Source of the DNA: Sphingopyxis granuli NBRC 100800
GTDB lineage: Bacteria > Pseudomonadota > Alphaproteobacteria > Sphingomonadales > Sphingomonadaceae
Length of the DNA: 58,308 nucleotides
NCBI RefSeq assembly: GCF_001591045.1
Contig: NZ_BCUA01000018.1
Location: 1 to 58,308 of the forward strand
Direction of reading: 5' to 3'
Each line of letters starts with the position of its first letter. The first letter of the stretch is position 1. The position numbers were made by a program, and so were the translations under genes. Below are positions 8,860 through 17,808 of the stretch, piece by piece. The notes below the pieces were generated by a model. The model was given only the letters and a program-made list of their open reading frames with translations, had not been told where the DNA came from and did no database searches.

Positions 8860-9516
8860 TCAGGCGTGCAACAGCACCTCGTCATAGCCATGCGCGACAT
8901 GATGCACGCCCACGCCGCGCAGCACGTCCCCGTGCGCCGCGCGGTCGAGGATATGGCCGCCGCCGCAGAAGCCGATCACCGTCATCCCCGCCGCGAGCGC
9001 CGCCCGCGCACCGGTCGGCGAATCCTCGATTGCGAGGCAGGCCGCGGGATCTATGCCCAGCCCGTTCGCGGCGGCGAGATAGATGTCGGGATGCGGCTTG
9101 CCGCGGGCCCAGCCGTCGGCGCTGTAGACGTGGTGTCCGAAATGGCGCGCGAGTCCGAAGCGATCGAGCGACGCGGCGATATAGGCGGGGCTGCTCGACG
9201 AAGCGATAGCGCGCGGCAGGCGGCCCAGCGATTCGAGGAATTCGGGCGCCCCCGGCACCGGCGCGAAACCTTCGGCAAAGCGCTTCTGCGCCCGCTCGCG
9301 ATGCCTCTCGCGGAAATCGTGCGGCAACGGCCGCCCGAGCCGCACGACGATCCGCCGCTCGGTCTCCTGCCAATTATGCCCGCAATAATCGCGCAGGCAT
9401 TCTTCATAGGTCGTTGGCAGCCCGATGGCGGTCAGGCTTTCGGCAAGCGTCCGGTTCGCGCGCACCTCGCTGTCGGCGATGACGCCGTCGAAATCGAAGA
9501 TGATGGCGCTATACAC
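8860..9516 (-). CDS. HAD-superfamily phosphatase (beta-phosphoglucomutase/GPP-like)
   Basis: This is a 218-residue haloacid dehalogenase-family hydrolase. Motif I is FDFDGVIADSE, motif II is ASSSSP, motif III is RGKPHPDIY, and motif IV is AIEDSPTGARAA. These are the hallmarks of small-sugar phosphatases with an alpha-helical cap between motifs I and II. The start codon is GTG at 9516, inside the end of the upstream membrane-protein gene (8-bp overlap). The substrate cannot be read from the sequence. Confidence 0.88.
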   Translation of the reverse strand: MYSAIIFDFDGVIADSEVRANRTLAESLTAIGLPTTYEECLRDYCGHNWQETERRIVVRLGRPLPHDFRERHRERAQKRFAEGFAPVPGAPEFLESLGRLPRAIASSSSPAYIAASLDRFGLARHFGHHVYSADGWARGKPHPDIYLAAANGLGIDPAACLAIEDSPTGARAALAAGMTVIGFCGGGHILDRAAHGDVLRGVGVHHVAHGYDEVLLHA

Positions 9517-10053
9517 GGCGGCGTCCGAAGCTCTCCAAGGCCAATGGTGGGGAAGCGGGGCGACGGCGTGCGCCGCGATAATATTCGATCGCGGCCCAAG
9601 CCTCGTCGAACCCGCGATCCAGCCCGGTCAGATTAACGGTGATGTCACCGCCGGTGAGCATTCGGTTCGCTCCCGCCATCTTTCCGGTGAATTTGGTCGA
9701 CGGGTATTGATCGGGCCGGACGAGGCTGAGAACGATGAACCTCTGACGCCGGAACTGCCAGACGGAAATCTCGACCATCTCCTCCCACGGAATCGTCTGT
9801 TCGGACCATTGGCGATAATAGAGGCCACTGGACGAAATTCTGATCTGGTCGCGATTGTCGAACAACCGCGTGAATATCAGAATTGAGCAGGCACCGAAAA
9901 ACAGGACCGACAGCCAGCCGATCCATTCCACGCCCGGCTTGAGCGGTTGCCTCGCGATCCCCGCCAGCCAGATGCCGAGGACGACAAACGCGACGCCCCC
10001 CAAGAGCAGCAGCAGGAGCCGCCATCGCGAATTGCGGGCGACGAAAACTCCCG

Positions 10054-10057
<4 letters not shown>
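9509..10057 (-). CDS. Small membrane protein, STM3941-like
   Basis: This is a 182-residue protein with two hydrophobic segments (about residues 13-33 and 44-63) followed by a soluble domain. The layout and the ISSSGLYYRQWSEQTIPWEEM segment resemble the STM3941-type family of unknown function, whose C-terminal domain looks PH-like. It starts with GTG overlapping the glmS stop codon (GTGA) and its end overlaps the HAD gene. It may therefore be transcribed with glmS, but no functional link is evident. Confidence 0.65.
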
Positions 10058-11877
<1,820 letters not shown>

Positions 11878-11891
11878 GGGCGACCGTCTTT

Positions 11892-12269
11892 CTATAGGGT
11901 GTAGGGGACACGGATGCCCGGCATCGCCGCCGGAAAATCCTTTATGTTTCGCGTGACCAGAACACGACCGCGGGTAAGCGCGGTCGCCAGTATGATCGCA
12001 TCCATGGCTTTGAGCCGAAACCGCTCACGCCGCAGCGCAGCGGCGCGCTCCCCGATTTCGGCGTCGATTTCATCAACCCCGAAACCGGACAGCAGGATTT
12101 CCGCGCGCCGCAGACCGTCGCCCTCGCCTTTGGACATGACCTCGATCCACACCGCCCGGCTGATCCAGACCCGCCCCCTTTGCGCGGCGCGTTCCAACTC
12201 GGCGCGCGCCTGGGGAAACCCGCGCAGCAAGTCGATGACGATATTGCTGTCGAAAGCAAAGCCGCTCAC
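11892..12269 (-). CDS. vapC: PIN-domain toxin (VapC type)
   Basis: This is a 125-residue PIN-domain protein, probably a magnesium-dependent RNase toxin. The acidic residues expected in the active site are present: D7 (FAFDSNIVID), E43 (WIEVMS), D90 (KAMDAIILATA) and D111 (TRNIKDF). It begins with GTG overlapping the antitoxin stop codon (GTGA), the usual coupled arrangement. The RNA target is not predictable from sequence. All key residues are intact, so the toxin should be active unless neutralised by the upstream gene product. Confidence 0.87.
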   Translation of the reverse strand: MSGFAFDSNIVIDLLRGFPQARAELERAAQRGRVWISRAVWIEVMSKGEGDGLRRAEILLSGFGVDEIDAEIGERAAALRRERFRLKAMDAIILATALTRGRVLVTRNIKDFPAAMPGIRVPYTL

Positions 12270-12694
12270 TTCTTCGCGCGCTTCTTCGATTTCGCTTTGG
12301 TGCCCGGCCGGGTCTGCATCGCCTTTGCCGGATCGGGGTAAGTTTCGCCGGGCTTTATTCCCTGTTCGGCCAGCCAGGCTGTGTGAATTTCATATTCGCG
12401 ATCGTCCTGCTCGTCGAACAGATCAGGAAATTCCGCCCGCACTTCCGGATAATCCGGGTCCCAAGGTCGTGTCGATCCGGCGCGCTCTCGCCGCTGCCAC
12501 TCAACGGCGTCGCCGATGTCGGTCCGATTCTTCCACGCCCCGAAGCCGGCCTCGATCCAGTCCAGCGGCGTTTGCGGGCGATAAGCCGCCACCGCTTCGC
12601 GCAGGATCGCCGCGCGGGACTTCCCCTGCTCGACAGCAAGCTGGTCGAGCCATTTGATATCCTCATCAGGCAAATCGGCGAGTATGCGAGTCAT
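12266..12694 (-). CDS. Ribbon-helix-helix antitoxin partner of the PIN toxin
   Basis: This is a 142-residue protein. The N-terminal 45 residues (MTRILADLPDEDIKWL...SRAAILREAVAAY) look like a ribbon-helix-helix DNA-binding domain of the CopG type. The long middle part is rich in tryptophan and acidic residues and probably wraps the toxin. The end KAKSKKRAKK is strongly basic. It is longer than many VapB-type antitoxins. It directly precedes the toxin gene and overlaps it by four bases. Autoregulation is likely because palindromic sites lie immediately before its start codon. Confidence 0.8.
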   Translation of the reverse strand: MTRILADLPDEDIKWLDQLAVEQGKSRAAILREAVAAYRPQTPLDWIEAGFGAWKNRTDIGDAVEWQRRERAGSTRPWDPDYPEVRAEFPDLFDEQDDREYEIHTAWLAEQGIKPGETYPDPAKAMQTRPGTKAKSKKRAKK

Positions 12695-12728
12695 GATATA
12701 CTGATATCATATCATGATATCATGTCAA
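12692..12728 (-). promoter_or_regulatory. Predicted promoter and operator of the toxin-antitoxin pair
   Basis: Two identical palindromes, TGATATCA, lie at 12702-12709 and 12715-12722, thirteen bases apart, and a third partial copy touches the start codon. On the minus strand, TTGACA (12728-12723) is followed after 16 bases by TATCAG (12706-12701), placing transcription start at or near the antitoxin ATG (12694). The AT-rich palindromes stand out from the GC-rich surroundings. The -35 hexamer overlaps the stop codon of the preceding gene. Confidence 0.65.
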
Positions 12729-13048
12729 CCCTGCGCTCCACTGCCCATGGTCCGGTCGACGAAAATCATCGCGAACTGCACGGGGTCGGCCGCCTCGCCG
12801 TTCCCCGCCTCGAAGCGCGCCTTGCCGTCGGTCCATATCTTGCGGATCTGCGCCGGAAGCTCGGGGGTGAAGTTCATCTGCTTCGCGACGATCTCCGGCC
12901 AGCGGCCGGTGGTATTGAAGCTTTGGTGAAGCTGAGGCTCCATCGCGGTGCAATAGGCTTCGGTCGCCTGGTCGAGGTGGCCGATCGCCTTCAGCACCCA
13001 GGCGTCGACGAAGCGCAGGAAGGGCTTGTTCTCGTACCGGTCGCTCAT
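12725..13048 (-). CDS. Conserved-looking hypothetical protein downstream of glmU
   Basis: This is a 107-residue soluble protein whose family I do not recognise. It begins MSDRYENKPFLRFVDAWVLKAIGHLD, has no signal peptide or membrane segment, and contains many aromatic and charged residues. Its ATG overlaps the glmU stop codon by four bases, so it is almost certainly translated as the second gene of a glmU operon. Codon use and base composition match its neighbours, which supports it being real. No function is proposed. Confidence 0.75.
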   Translation of the reverse strand: MSDRYENKPFLRFVDAWVLKAIGHLDQATEAYCTAMEPQLHQSFNTTGRWPEIVAKQMNFTPELPAQIRKIWTDGKARFEAGNGEAADPVQFAMIFVDRTMGSGAQG

Positions 13049-14412
13049 GATTTCTGCTCCGCCGCCTTCTTCTTGCGCATCGCGTCGTGGAAGCGGTCGG
13101 CCCAGCCGGGCTTGACCGACTGTTCGGCGCGCACCAGCCGCAGTTCGCCGTCACCGACGTCACGCGTCACCGTGCTGCCCGCGCCGACAATCGCATCGGC
13201 GCCGATCCGCACCGGCGCGACCAGCGCGCTGTTCGATCCAATAAAGGCGCGCTCGCCGATCTCGGTACGATATTTGAAATAGCCGTCATAGTTGCAGGTG
13301 ATCGTGCCCGCGCCGATATTGGCCCCCGCGCCGACCGTCGCATCGCCCAGATAGGTCAGATGATTCGCCTTGGCGCCCTTGCCCAGATGCGTCTTCTTGG
13401 TCTCGACGAAATTGCCGATCTTCGCCTTTTCGTCGAGCACGGTTCCGGGGCGCAGCCGTGCGAACGGCCCGACCTCGCAGCCCGCGCCGATCTCCGCGCC
13501 CTCGATATGGCTGAAGCCGCGGATCGTCGCGCCGTCGGCGATCCGCACGCCGGGGCCGAAGAAGACATTGGGCTCGACCGTCACGTCGCGACCGATTTCG
13601 GTATCCCACGAGAACCAGACGGTGTCGGGCGCCTTGAGCGACACGCCCGCCGCCATCGCCTCCTCGCGTTTGAACGCCTGCCACTGCGCCTCGGCGGCGG
13701 CAAGTTCGGCGCGGCTGTTGATGCCGGCGACTTCGTCGGCGCCGGTCTCGATCGCGACGACACGCCCCCCTTCGGCGATCGCGCCCGTCGCCACGTCGGG
13801 CAGATAATATTCGCCCTGCGCATTGTCGTTTCCGACGGCGTCAAGGAGGCGCCACATATCGGGCGCGCGGGCAACGATGACCCCCGAATTGCACAGATCG
13901 ACCGCGCGCTCCTCGACGGTGGCGTCCTTATACTCGACCATCTTGCGGACCGTCCCGTCGGCATCGGCGATGATGCGTCCATAGGCCGCGGCGTCGGCCG
14001 GCCGGAACCCGAGCACCGCGACCCGCGCGCCCGCGTCGAGCGCCGCACATAGCCGCAGCACGGTATCGGCGGCCAGCATCGGACAATCGCCGAAACAGAC
14101 GAGAATCATGCCGCCGAACCCGGAAAGCGCCTCACGCGCCTGAAGCGCCGCGTGCGCGGTCCCCAATTGGGGATCCTGAACGACCGTCACCGCACCGGTG
14201 CCGGCCAGCGCGGATTCGACCTGTTCGCGCTTGTCGCCGACGACGACCACGGTCGCCGCCGGGGCCAGCGCGGCAAAGCTGTCCATCAGGTGAAGCAGCA
14301 TCGGCCGCCCCGCGATCGGGTGGAGCACCTTGTGCAGGTCGGACTTCATGCGGGTGCCCTTGCCGGCGGCAAGGATGACGGCGGCGACGGGCGGAAGGGA
14401 GGCGTTGCTCAT
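13045..14412 (-). CDS. glmU: Bifunctional UDP-GlcNAc pyrophosphorylase / GlcN-1-P acetyltransferase
   Basis: GlmU acetylates glucosamine-1-phosphate and then couples it to UTP, giving UDP-GlcNAc. The N-terminal uridylyltransferase domain shows LAAGKGTRMKS. The C-terminal half contains the hexapeptide repeats of a left-handed beta-helix (for example GAEIGAGCEVGPFARLRPGT and GAGANIGAGTITCNYDG). I prefer the ATG at 14412 (MSNASLPP), giving 455 residues; an ATG four codons upstream (14424) is also possible. The start region is an exact mirror image of that of the divergent gph gene. Confidence 0.95.
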   Translation of the reverse strand: MSNASLPPVAAVILAAGKGTRMKSDLHKVLHPIAGRPMLLHLMDSFAALAPAATVVVVGDKREQVESALAGTGAVTVVQDPQLGTAHAALQAREALSGFGGMILVCFGDCPMLAADTVLRLCAALDAGARVAVLGFRPADAAAYGRIIADADGTVRKMVEYKDATVEERAVDLCNSGVIVARAPDMWRLLDAVGNDNAQGEYYLPDVATGAIAEGGRVVAIETGADEVAGINSRAELAAAEAQWQAFKREEAMAAGVSLKAPDTVWFSWDTEIGRDVTVEPNVFFGPGVRIADGATIRGFSHIEGAEIGAGCEVGPFARLRPGTVLDEKAKIGNFVETKKTHLGKGAKANHLTYLGDATVGAGANIGAGTITCNYDGYFKYRTEIGERAFIGSNSALVAPVRIGADAIVGAGSTVTRDVGDGELRLVRAEQSVKPGWADRFHDAMRKKKAAEQKS

Positions 14413-14478
14413 GCGCCCCGCCATGCCAGCAAATCATTGCGGTTTCCAGACCATCGCGCCATGGCGGGGCGCATGAGC
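14407..14478. repeat. 19-bp perfect inverted repeat covering the glmU and gph start codons
   Basis: Positions 14407-14425 and 14460-14478 (catggcggggcgcatgagc) are exact reverse complements, separated by 34 bases. Each arm contains two in-frame ATG codons of the gene it begins, so both proteins would start MAGRMS from the outer ATG. Any shared divergent promoter must fit in this very short region. Confidence 0.85.
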
Positions 14479-15144
14479 GACTTTCCCTTTCGCATCGTCG
14501 GCTTCGATCTCGACGGCACGTTGATCGACACGCTGGCCGACCTGACCGCCGCGCTCAACCACGCGCTGGGCGTCGCGGGGCGGCCGCCGCAGGATGTCGC
14601 GGCGGTGCGGCCGATGGTCGGGCTGGGCGCGGCGCATATGCTCGAACAGGGACTCGCGGCGACCGGCGGCGTTCCCGCCGATGCCTCACCGCGCCTCTAT
14701 GACGAATTGATCGCCTATTACCGGGCGCACATCGCGGTCCACAGCCGTCCCTTCCCCGGCCTGCTCGCGGCGCTCGACCGCCTCGACGCGCTCGGCGTCC
14801 GGACCGCGGTGATGACCAACAAGGCCGAAGACCTCGCACGCCAGCTGCTCGGGGACCTGGGGCTCGCCGATCGCATGGCGACGATCATCGGCGGCGACAC
14901 GCTGGGGCCCGGAAAGCGCAAGCCGTCGCCCGAACCGATCCGCGCGATGATCGAAGCATGCGGCGGCGGACGCACCGCCTTTGTCGGCGACAGCATCTTC
15001 GACGTCATGGCGGCGCACGGCGCGGGCGCGACCAGCGTCGCGGTCAGCTTCGGCTTCCTGCACCAGCCGGTCGAGGAACTGGGCGCCGATCATGTGATCG
15101 ACGACTATGCCGAACTGGTGCCGCTGCTCGCCGGCATCCGATGA
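14473..15144 (+). CDS. gph: Phosphoglycolate phosphatase (HAD family)
   Basis: Gph hydrolyses 2-phosphoglycolate, which arises from DNA repair or oxygenase side reactions. The 223-residue protein has motif I GFDLDGTLIDT, motif II VMTNKAED, a lysine segment GKRKPSPEPI, and motif IV FVGDSIFDVMAA. The conserved Gph-type cap region lies between motifs I and II. A start four codons earlier (14461) is equally open; I chose 14473 by analogy with the mirrored glmU start. Other HAD phosphatases are possible, but the overall pattern matches Gph best. Confidence 0.85.
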   Translation: MSDFPFRIVGFDLDGTLIDTLADLTAALNHALGVAGRPPQDVAAVRPMVGLGAAHMLEQGLAATGGVPADASPRLYDELIAYYRAHIAVHSRPFPGLLAALDRLDALGVRTAVMTNKAEDLARQLLGDLGLADRMATIIGGDTLGPGKRKPSPEPIRAMIEACGGGRTAFVGDSIFDVMAAHGAGATSVAVSFGFLHQPVEELGADHVIDDYAELVPLLAGIR

Positions 15145-15157
15145 ACAGGGACAGGCC

Positions 15158-16174
15158 CTATTGATTGCGGCGCCACTTGGTCCACAGGTGCCGCGCGAGC
15201 AGGACCGGCGGCATACGCATCCAGTGCGAGCGGATATAGAAGGCCTGCTGCAACAGAAAGTCGGTGGGGCGTCCCCAATCGTCGCGCGCGAGCAGGCGGC
15301 GCACATAGAGGCGGTCCGCCGCGCGCGGCTGGCTCCACCCGGCCGGAAGCGTCGCGCCGTAAAGCGCCTGCGCCAGCCGCGCCGCGCGGGCGACCTCGGG
15401 CCCCAGTTCGTGCTTGTCCGCGCGCGCCGCGAGCCGGTCCCAGAAATCCGGATCGGCGGCCGCGAAATCGCGCGTCAGGCAGTGGAAATCCCACAGGTTG
15501 CGCAGACCGCCCTGCAGGTCGCCGTCGGCCAGCAAGTGCGCGGCGCAGTGACACACCATGTCGACCGGACACAGCACCGTGAAACCGTCCGCCGTGGCGA
15601 CCGCCTCGCTGACCAGCACCAGCGGATCGGGCGTCCGGCGGTGCGTGCGCGGCAGGATGGTGTGGTGGACGTCGATCATGCGGTCGCGGCTGCGATGGAT
15701 CATCGGCGGCAGTTCGTGCATATGCTCGCGATAATAGGCATCGTCATAGGGGTCCGACTTCACCCATTCCCACCCCGATTCGAGCAGTTCATTCTCGACC
15801 CGCCCGACCTCGTGCCACGGGATCAATATGTCGAGATCGCCGATCTGCCGCCCCTCGCTGCACGACAGCCCCGCCGCCGCATAGGCGGTGCCCTTGAGCA
15901 GCACGAATTCGAGCCGTTCGGACGTCAGCGCCCGGCGCGCCATTTCGGCTTCCCACAATGCCTGGGCCTGCGCGACCGCGACGGCCGCGCGCTGGTCGGC
16001 AAAGAGCGCGGCGACCGGCGGCGGCAGCGGCGCCTCGGCGAGCCGGCAGGCCAGCGTGCCCAGCAAGGCCTCTGCCCGCGCCACCGAGATCACCCCGTCC
16101 CACGCGCGCGGCGCCAACGCCGCCGGGTCCTGCCGCCCGGCAAGCAGCGCGACAAGATCGCGCACCGCGCTCAC
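15158..16174 (-). CDS. Nucleotidyltransferase-family protein of the PqqD/HprK-like trio
   Basis: This is a 338-residue protein resembling the uncharacterised nucleotidyltransferase family found beside HPr-kinase-like genes. The segment FVLLKGTAYA (about 90-99) is followed by GRQIGDLDILIPW, giving the D113-x-D115 metal-binding pair of the nucleotidyltransferase fold, then a histidine-rich helical region (YREHMHELPPMIHRS, DVHHTILP). It begins with GTG at 16174 overlapping the kinase stop (GTGA). Relatives occur in lasso-peptide clusters with a kinase and a PqqD-like protein, and in exopolysaccharide loci. The transferred group and acceptor here are unknown. Confidence 0.75.
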   Translation of the reverse strand: MSAVRDLVALLAGRQDPAALAPRAWDGVISVARAEALLGTLACRLAEAPLPPPVAALFADQRAAVAVAQAQALWEAEMARRALTSERLEFVLLKGTAYAAAGLSCSEGRQIGDLDILIPWHEVGRVENELLESGWEWVKSDPYDDAYYREHMHELPPMIHRSRDRMIDVHHTILPRTHRRTPDPLVLVSEAVATADGFTVLCPVDMVCHCAAHLLADGDLQGGLRNLWDFHCLTRDFAAADPDFWDRLAARADKHELGPEVARAARLAQALYGATLPAGWSQPRAADRLYVRRLLARDDWGRPTDFLLQQAFYIRSHWMRMPPVLLARHLWTKWRRNQ

Positions 16175-17037
16175 CGCGCCGCCTCCGCCCACAGCCGGTC
16201 GACGAGCGCCATGCCGGTGGCGCTGTCGGGATAGGAGACGGCAAAGGCCGGCGTCTCGCGCACCAGCCGCAGCAGCGCGGCAAAACCGGTTTCGCCGAGC
16301 GCGACATAGTTGGTCGAGGCTTCGGTCAGGCGCACGAAGGCCTCCCCCTCGCCCATCGGCTCGACCGCCGCCTCGCCGCCGAAACGCGGGAAGAGGAGCA
16401 GCGCCGGGCGCACCGGATCGTGCATCGCCGCGACGGCGTCGGCGCGCGGGATCAGGTGACGAATGTCGCCCTTCGGCGTGCCCGCGAGCAACGGGCCGAG
16501 CCGCGCGGGATCGACCCGAGCCGCCACCTCGGCGATCGCCGCGTTCTTCAGGCTGACGGCGCGTGGGAACGCCAGCGCGTCGCCGCTCGCGGGATCGACC
16601 AGCGTGAACTCGTCGCCCATCAGCCGCCAGCCGTCCTCGCCGAGCAGCGCCGCGAGCGTCGATTTGCCCGAGCCTGATTCGCCCGACAGGATCGCCGCGC
16701 GCCCGTCCTTCGCCACCGCGCTCGCATGGAGCAGCAGGTGGCGGCGCCAGCCGAGCGCGACCTGCAGGTTCATCCCCATCTCCGCCGCGAGCAGCCCCAT
16801 CGACAAGGGCAGCGGCAACGCATCGGGAACGGTGAAGTCGCCGCCGATCTGCACCGATGGGCGCAGCCGGCGCCGCCACGGCCGCGCCGCGAACAGCCGC
16901 ACGGTGGCGTCGGCGGGGCGGTCTTCGTCGCGGGGATAGCCGGCGTAGAGACGGTTCAGCGCGGCGATCGGCGCCGCCCAGTCGCTGCCGATGCGGAACT
17001 GCACCGGGCCGACCGCGAGGCGCGTTCCATATCTCAC
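16171..17037 (-). CDS. HPr-kinase-related protein (HprK-related kinase A type)
   Basis: This is a 288-residue protein related to the C-terminal kinase domain of HPr kinase/phosphorylase. HASAVAK (104-110) is followed by the P-loop GESGSGKST (119-127) and by LMGDEFT (139-145). It lacks the long N-terminal domain of true HprK. No HPr gene is adjacent, so the substrate may be a peptide or another protein. It starts with GTG (17037) overlapping the PqqD-like gene and ends overlapping the nucleotidyltransferase gene, so the three are tightly coupled. The family assignment is from motifs; the function is inferred. Confidence 0.78.
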   Translation of the reverse strand: MRYGTRLAVGPVQFRIGSDWAAPIAALNRLYAGYPRDEDRPADATVRLFAARPWRRRLRPSVQIGGDFTVPDALPLPLSMGLLAAEMGMNLQVALGWRRHLLLHASAVAKDGRAAILSGESGSGKSTLAALLGEDGWRLMGDEFTLVDPASGDALAFPRAVSLKNAAIAEVAARVDPARLGPLLAGTPKGDIRHLIPRADAVAAMHDPVRPALLLFPRFGGEAAVEPMGEGEAFVRLTEASTNYVALGETGFAALLRLVRETPAFAVSYPDSATGMALVDRLWAEAAR

Positions 17038-17315
17038 ACCGGCGCCACCAGCCCCAGTTCCGCCAGTTCGACGAGCCGTTCGGCGACGAGCGCCTGCGCG
17101 CCGTCCGCGTCGCCGAGGTCGAATGCCGCCGCCAGCCGCGCGGCGACCGCGGCGGCGTTGCAGCCGTCGGCACCCATCGCCGCCAATATTTCGGGCATCG
17201 GCGAGACCACGATATGCGTCTGCGTCGAGCGCCGGTCGAAGATCAGGGTGAGGTCGCCGAGCGGTTCGACGCACAACGCGTCGGGAGGCGCGGCGCGATA
17301 GGTCCGATCAGCCAT
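17034..17315 (-). CDS. PqqD-like peptide chaperone (HPr-rel-A type)
   Basis: This is a 93-residue protein with the size and pattern of the PqqD/RRE fold: short beta strands (LTLIFDRRSTQTHIV), then helices (MPEILAAMGADGCNAAAVAARL and VAERLVELAELGLV). PqqD-like domains bind leader peptides of ribosomal natural products and present them to modifying enzymes. Here it heads a gene trio with a kinase-like and a nucleotidyltransferase-like gene. Its start lies within the end of the MarR gene (8-bp overlap). No precursor peptide gene is visible nearby. The PqqD assignment rests on size, pattern and context. Confidence 0.7.
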   Translation of the reverse strand: MADRTYRAAPPDALCVEPLGDLTLIFDRRSTQTHIVVSPMPEILAAMGADGCNAAAVAARLAAAFDLGDADGAQALVAERLVELAELGLVAPV

Positions 17316-17754
17316 AATCTTCGGCGGCGGCGGTCAGCTTGGCGAGAATCGTCATCAGCGTCGCGCGCTCGGCGGCGCTGATATGCGATTCGAGCCGCGC
17401 TTCGGTCGCGAGGGCAGCGGGGACGATCGCATCGTAAAGCGAACGGCCGGTCTCGGTCAGTTCCAGATGGTGCGAGCGCCCGTCGGCCTCGTGCGCCTGT
17501 CGCGCGATCAGGCTGCGGTCGGCAAGCGCCTTCGCCGCCCGGTTCACCGTCACCTTGTCCATCCGTGTCGCCGCGACCAGCTCGCGCTGCGTCTTGGGCC
17601 GCCCTTCGCCGAGCACGGCCATCAGCCGCCATTCGGGAATCTTGAGGCCGAACCGGCTCTGATATTCGGCCGCGATCCGGCTCGACAGCGAGTTGGACGC
17701 GATCGACAGCCGATACGGCAGGAACTGGTCGAGGTTGAGGGTCTTGGGTGGCAT
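17308..17754 (-). CDS. MarR-family transcriptional regulator
   Basis: This is a 148-residue winged-helix regulator. The middle contains PKTQRELVAATRMDKVTVNRAAKALADRSLI, the recognition-helix region, then EADGRSHHLELTETG, the wing. Ligand and target are unknown. I chose the ATG at 17754 (MPPKTLNL) because AAGGG precedes it by five bases; a TTG six codons upstream is possible. It overlaps the PqqD-like gene and probably shares its transcript, so it may control the trio. The TonB receptor gene ends 54 bases upstream on the same strand. Confidence 0.87.
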   Translation of the reverse strand: MPPKTLNLDQFLPYRLSIASNSLSSRIAAEYQSRFGLKIPEWRLMAVLGEGRPKTQRELVAATRMDKVTVNRAAKALADRSLIARQAHEADGRSHHLELTETGRSLYDAIVPAALATEARLESHISAAERATLMTILAKLTAAAEDYG

Positions 17755-17808
17755 GCCCTTTCTTATCGCCAAACCCGGCGCTGTGAAGGTCCGAAGTTGC
17801 CGTGACGA

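Noticed and set aside
15158..17315. A lasso-peptide biosynthesis cluster
   Set aside because: The kinase, nucleotidyltransferase and PqqD-like genes fit in part, but there is no cyclase, no leader protease and no precursor gene.
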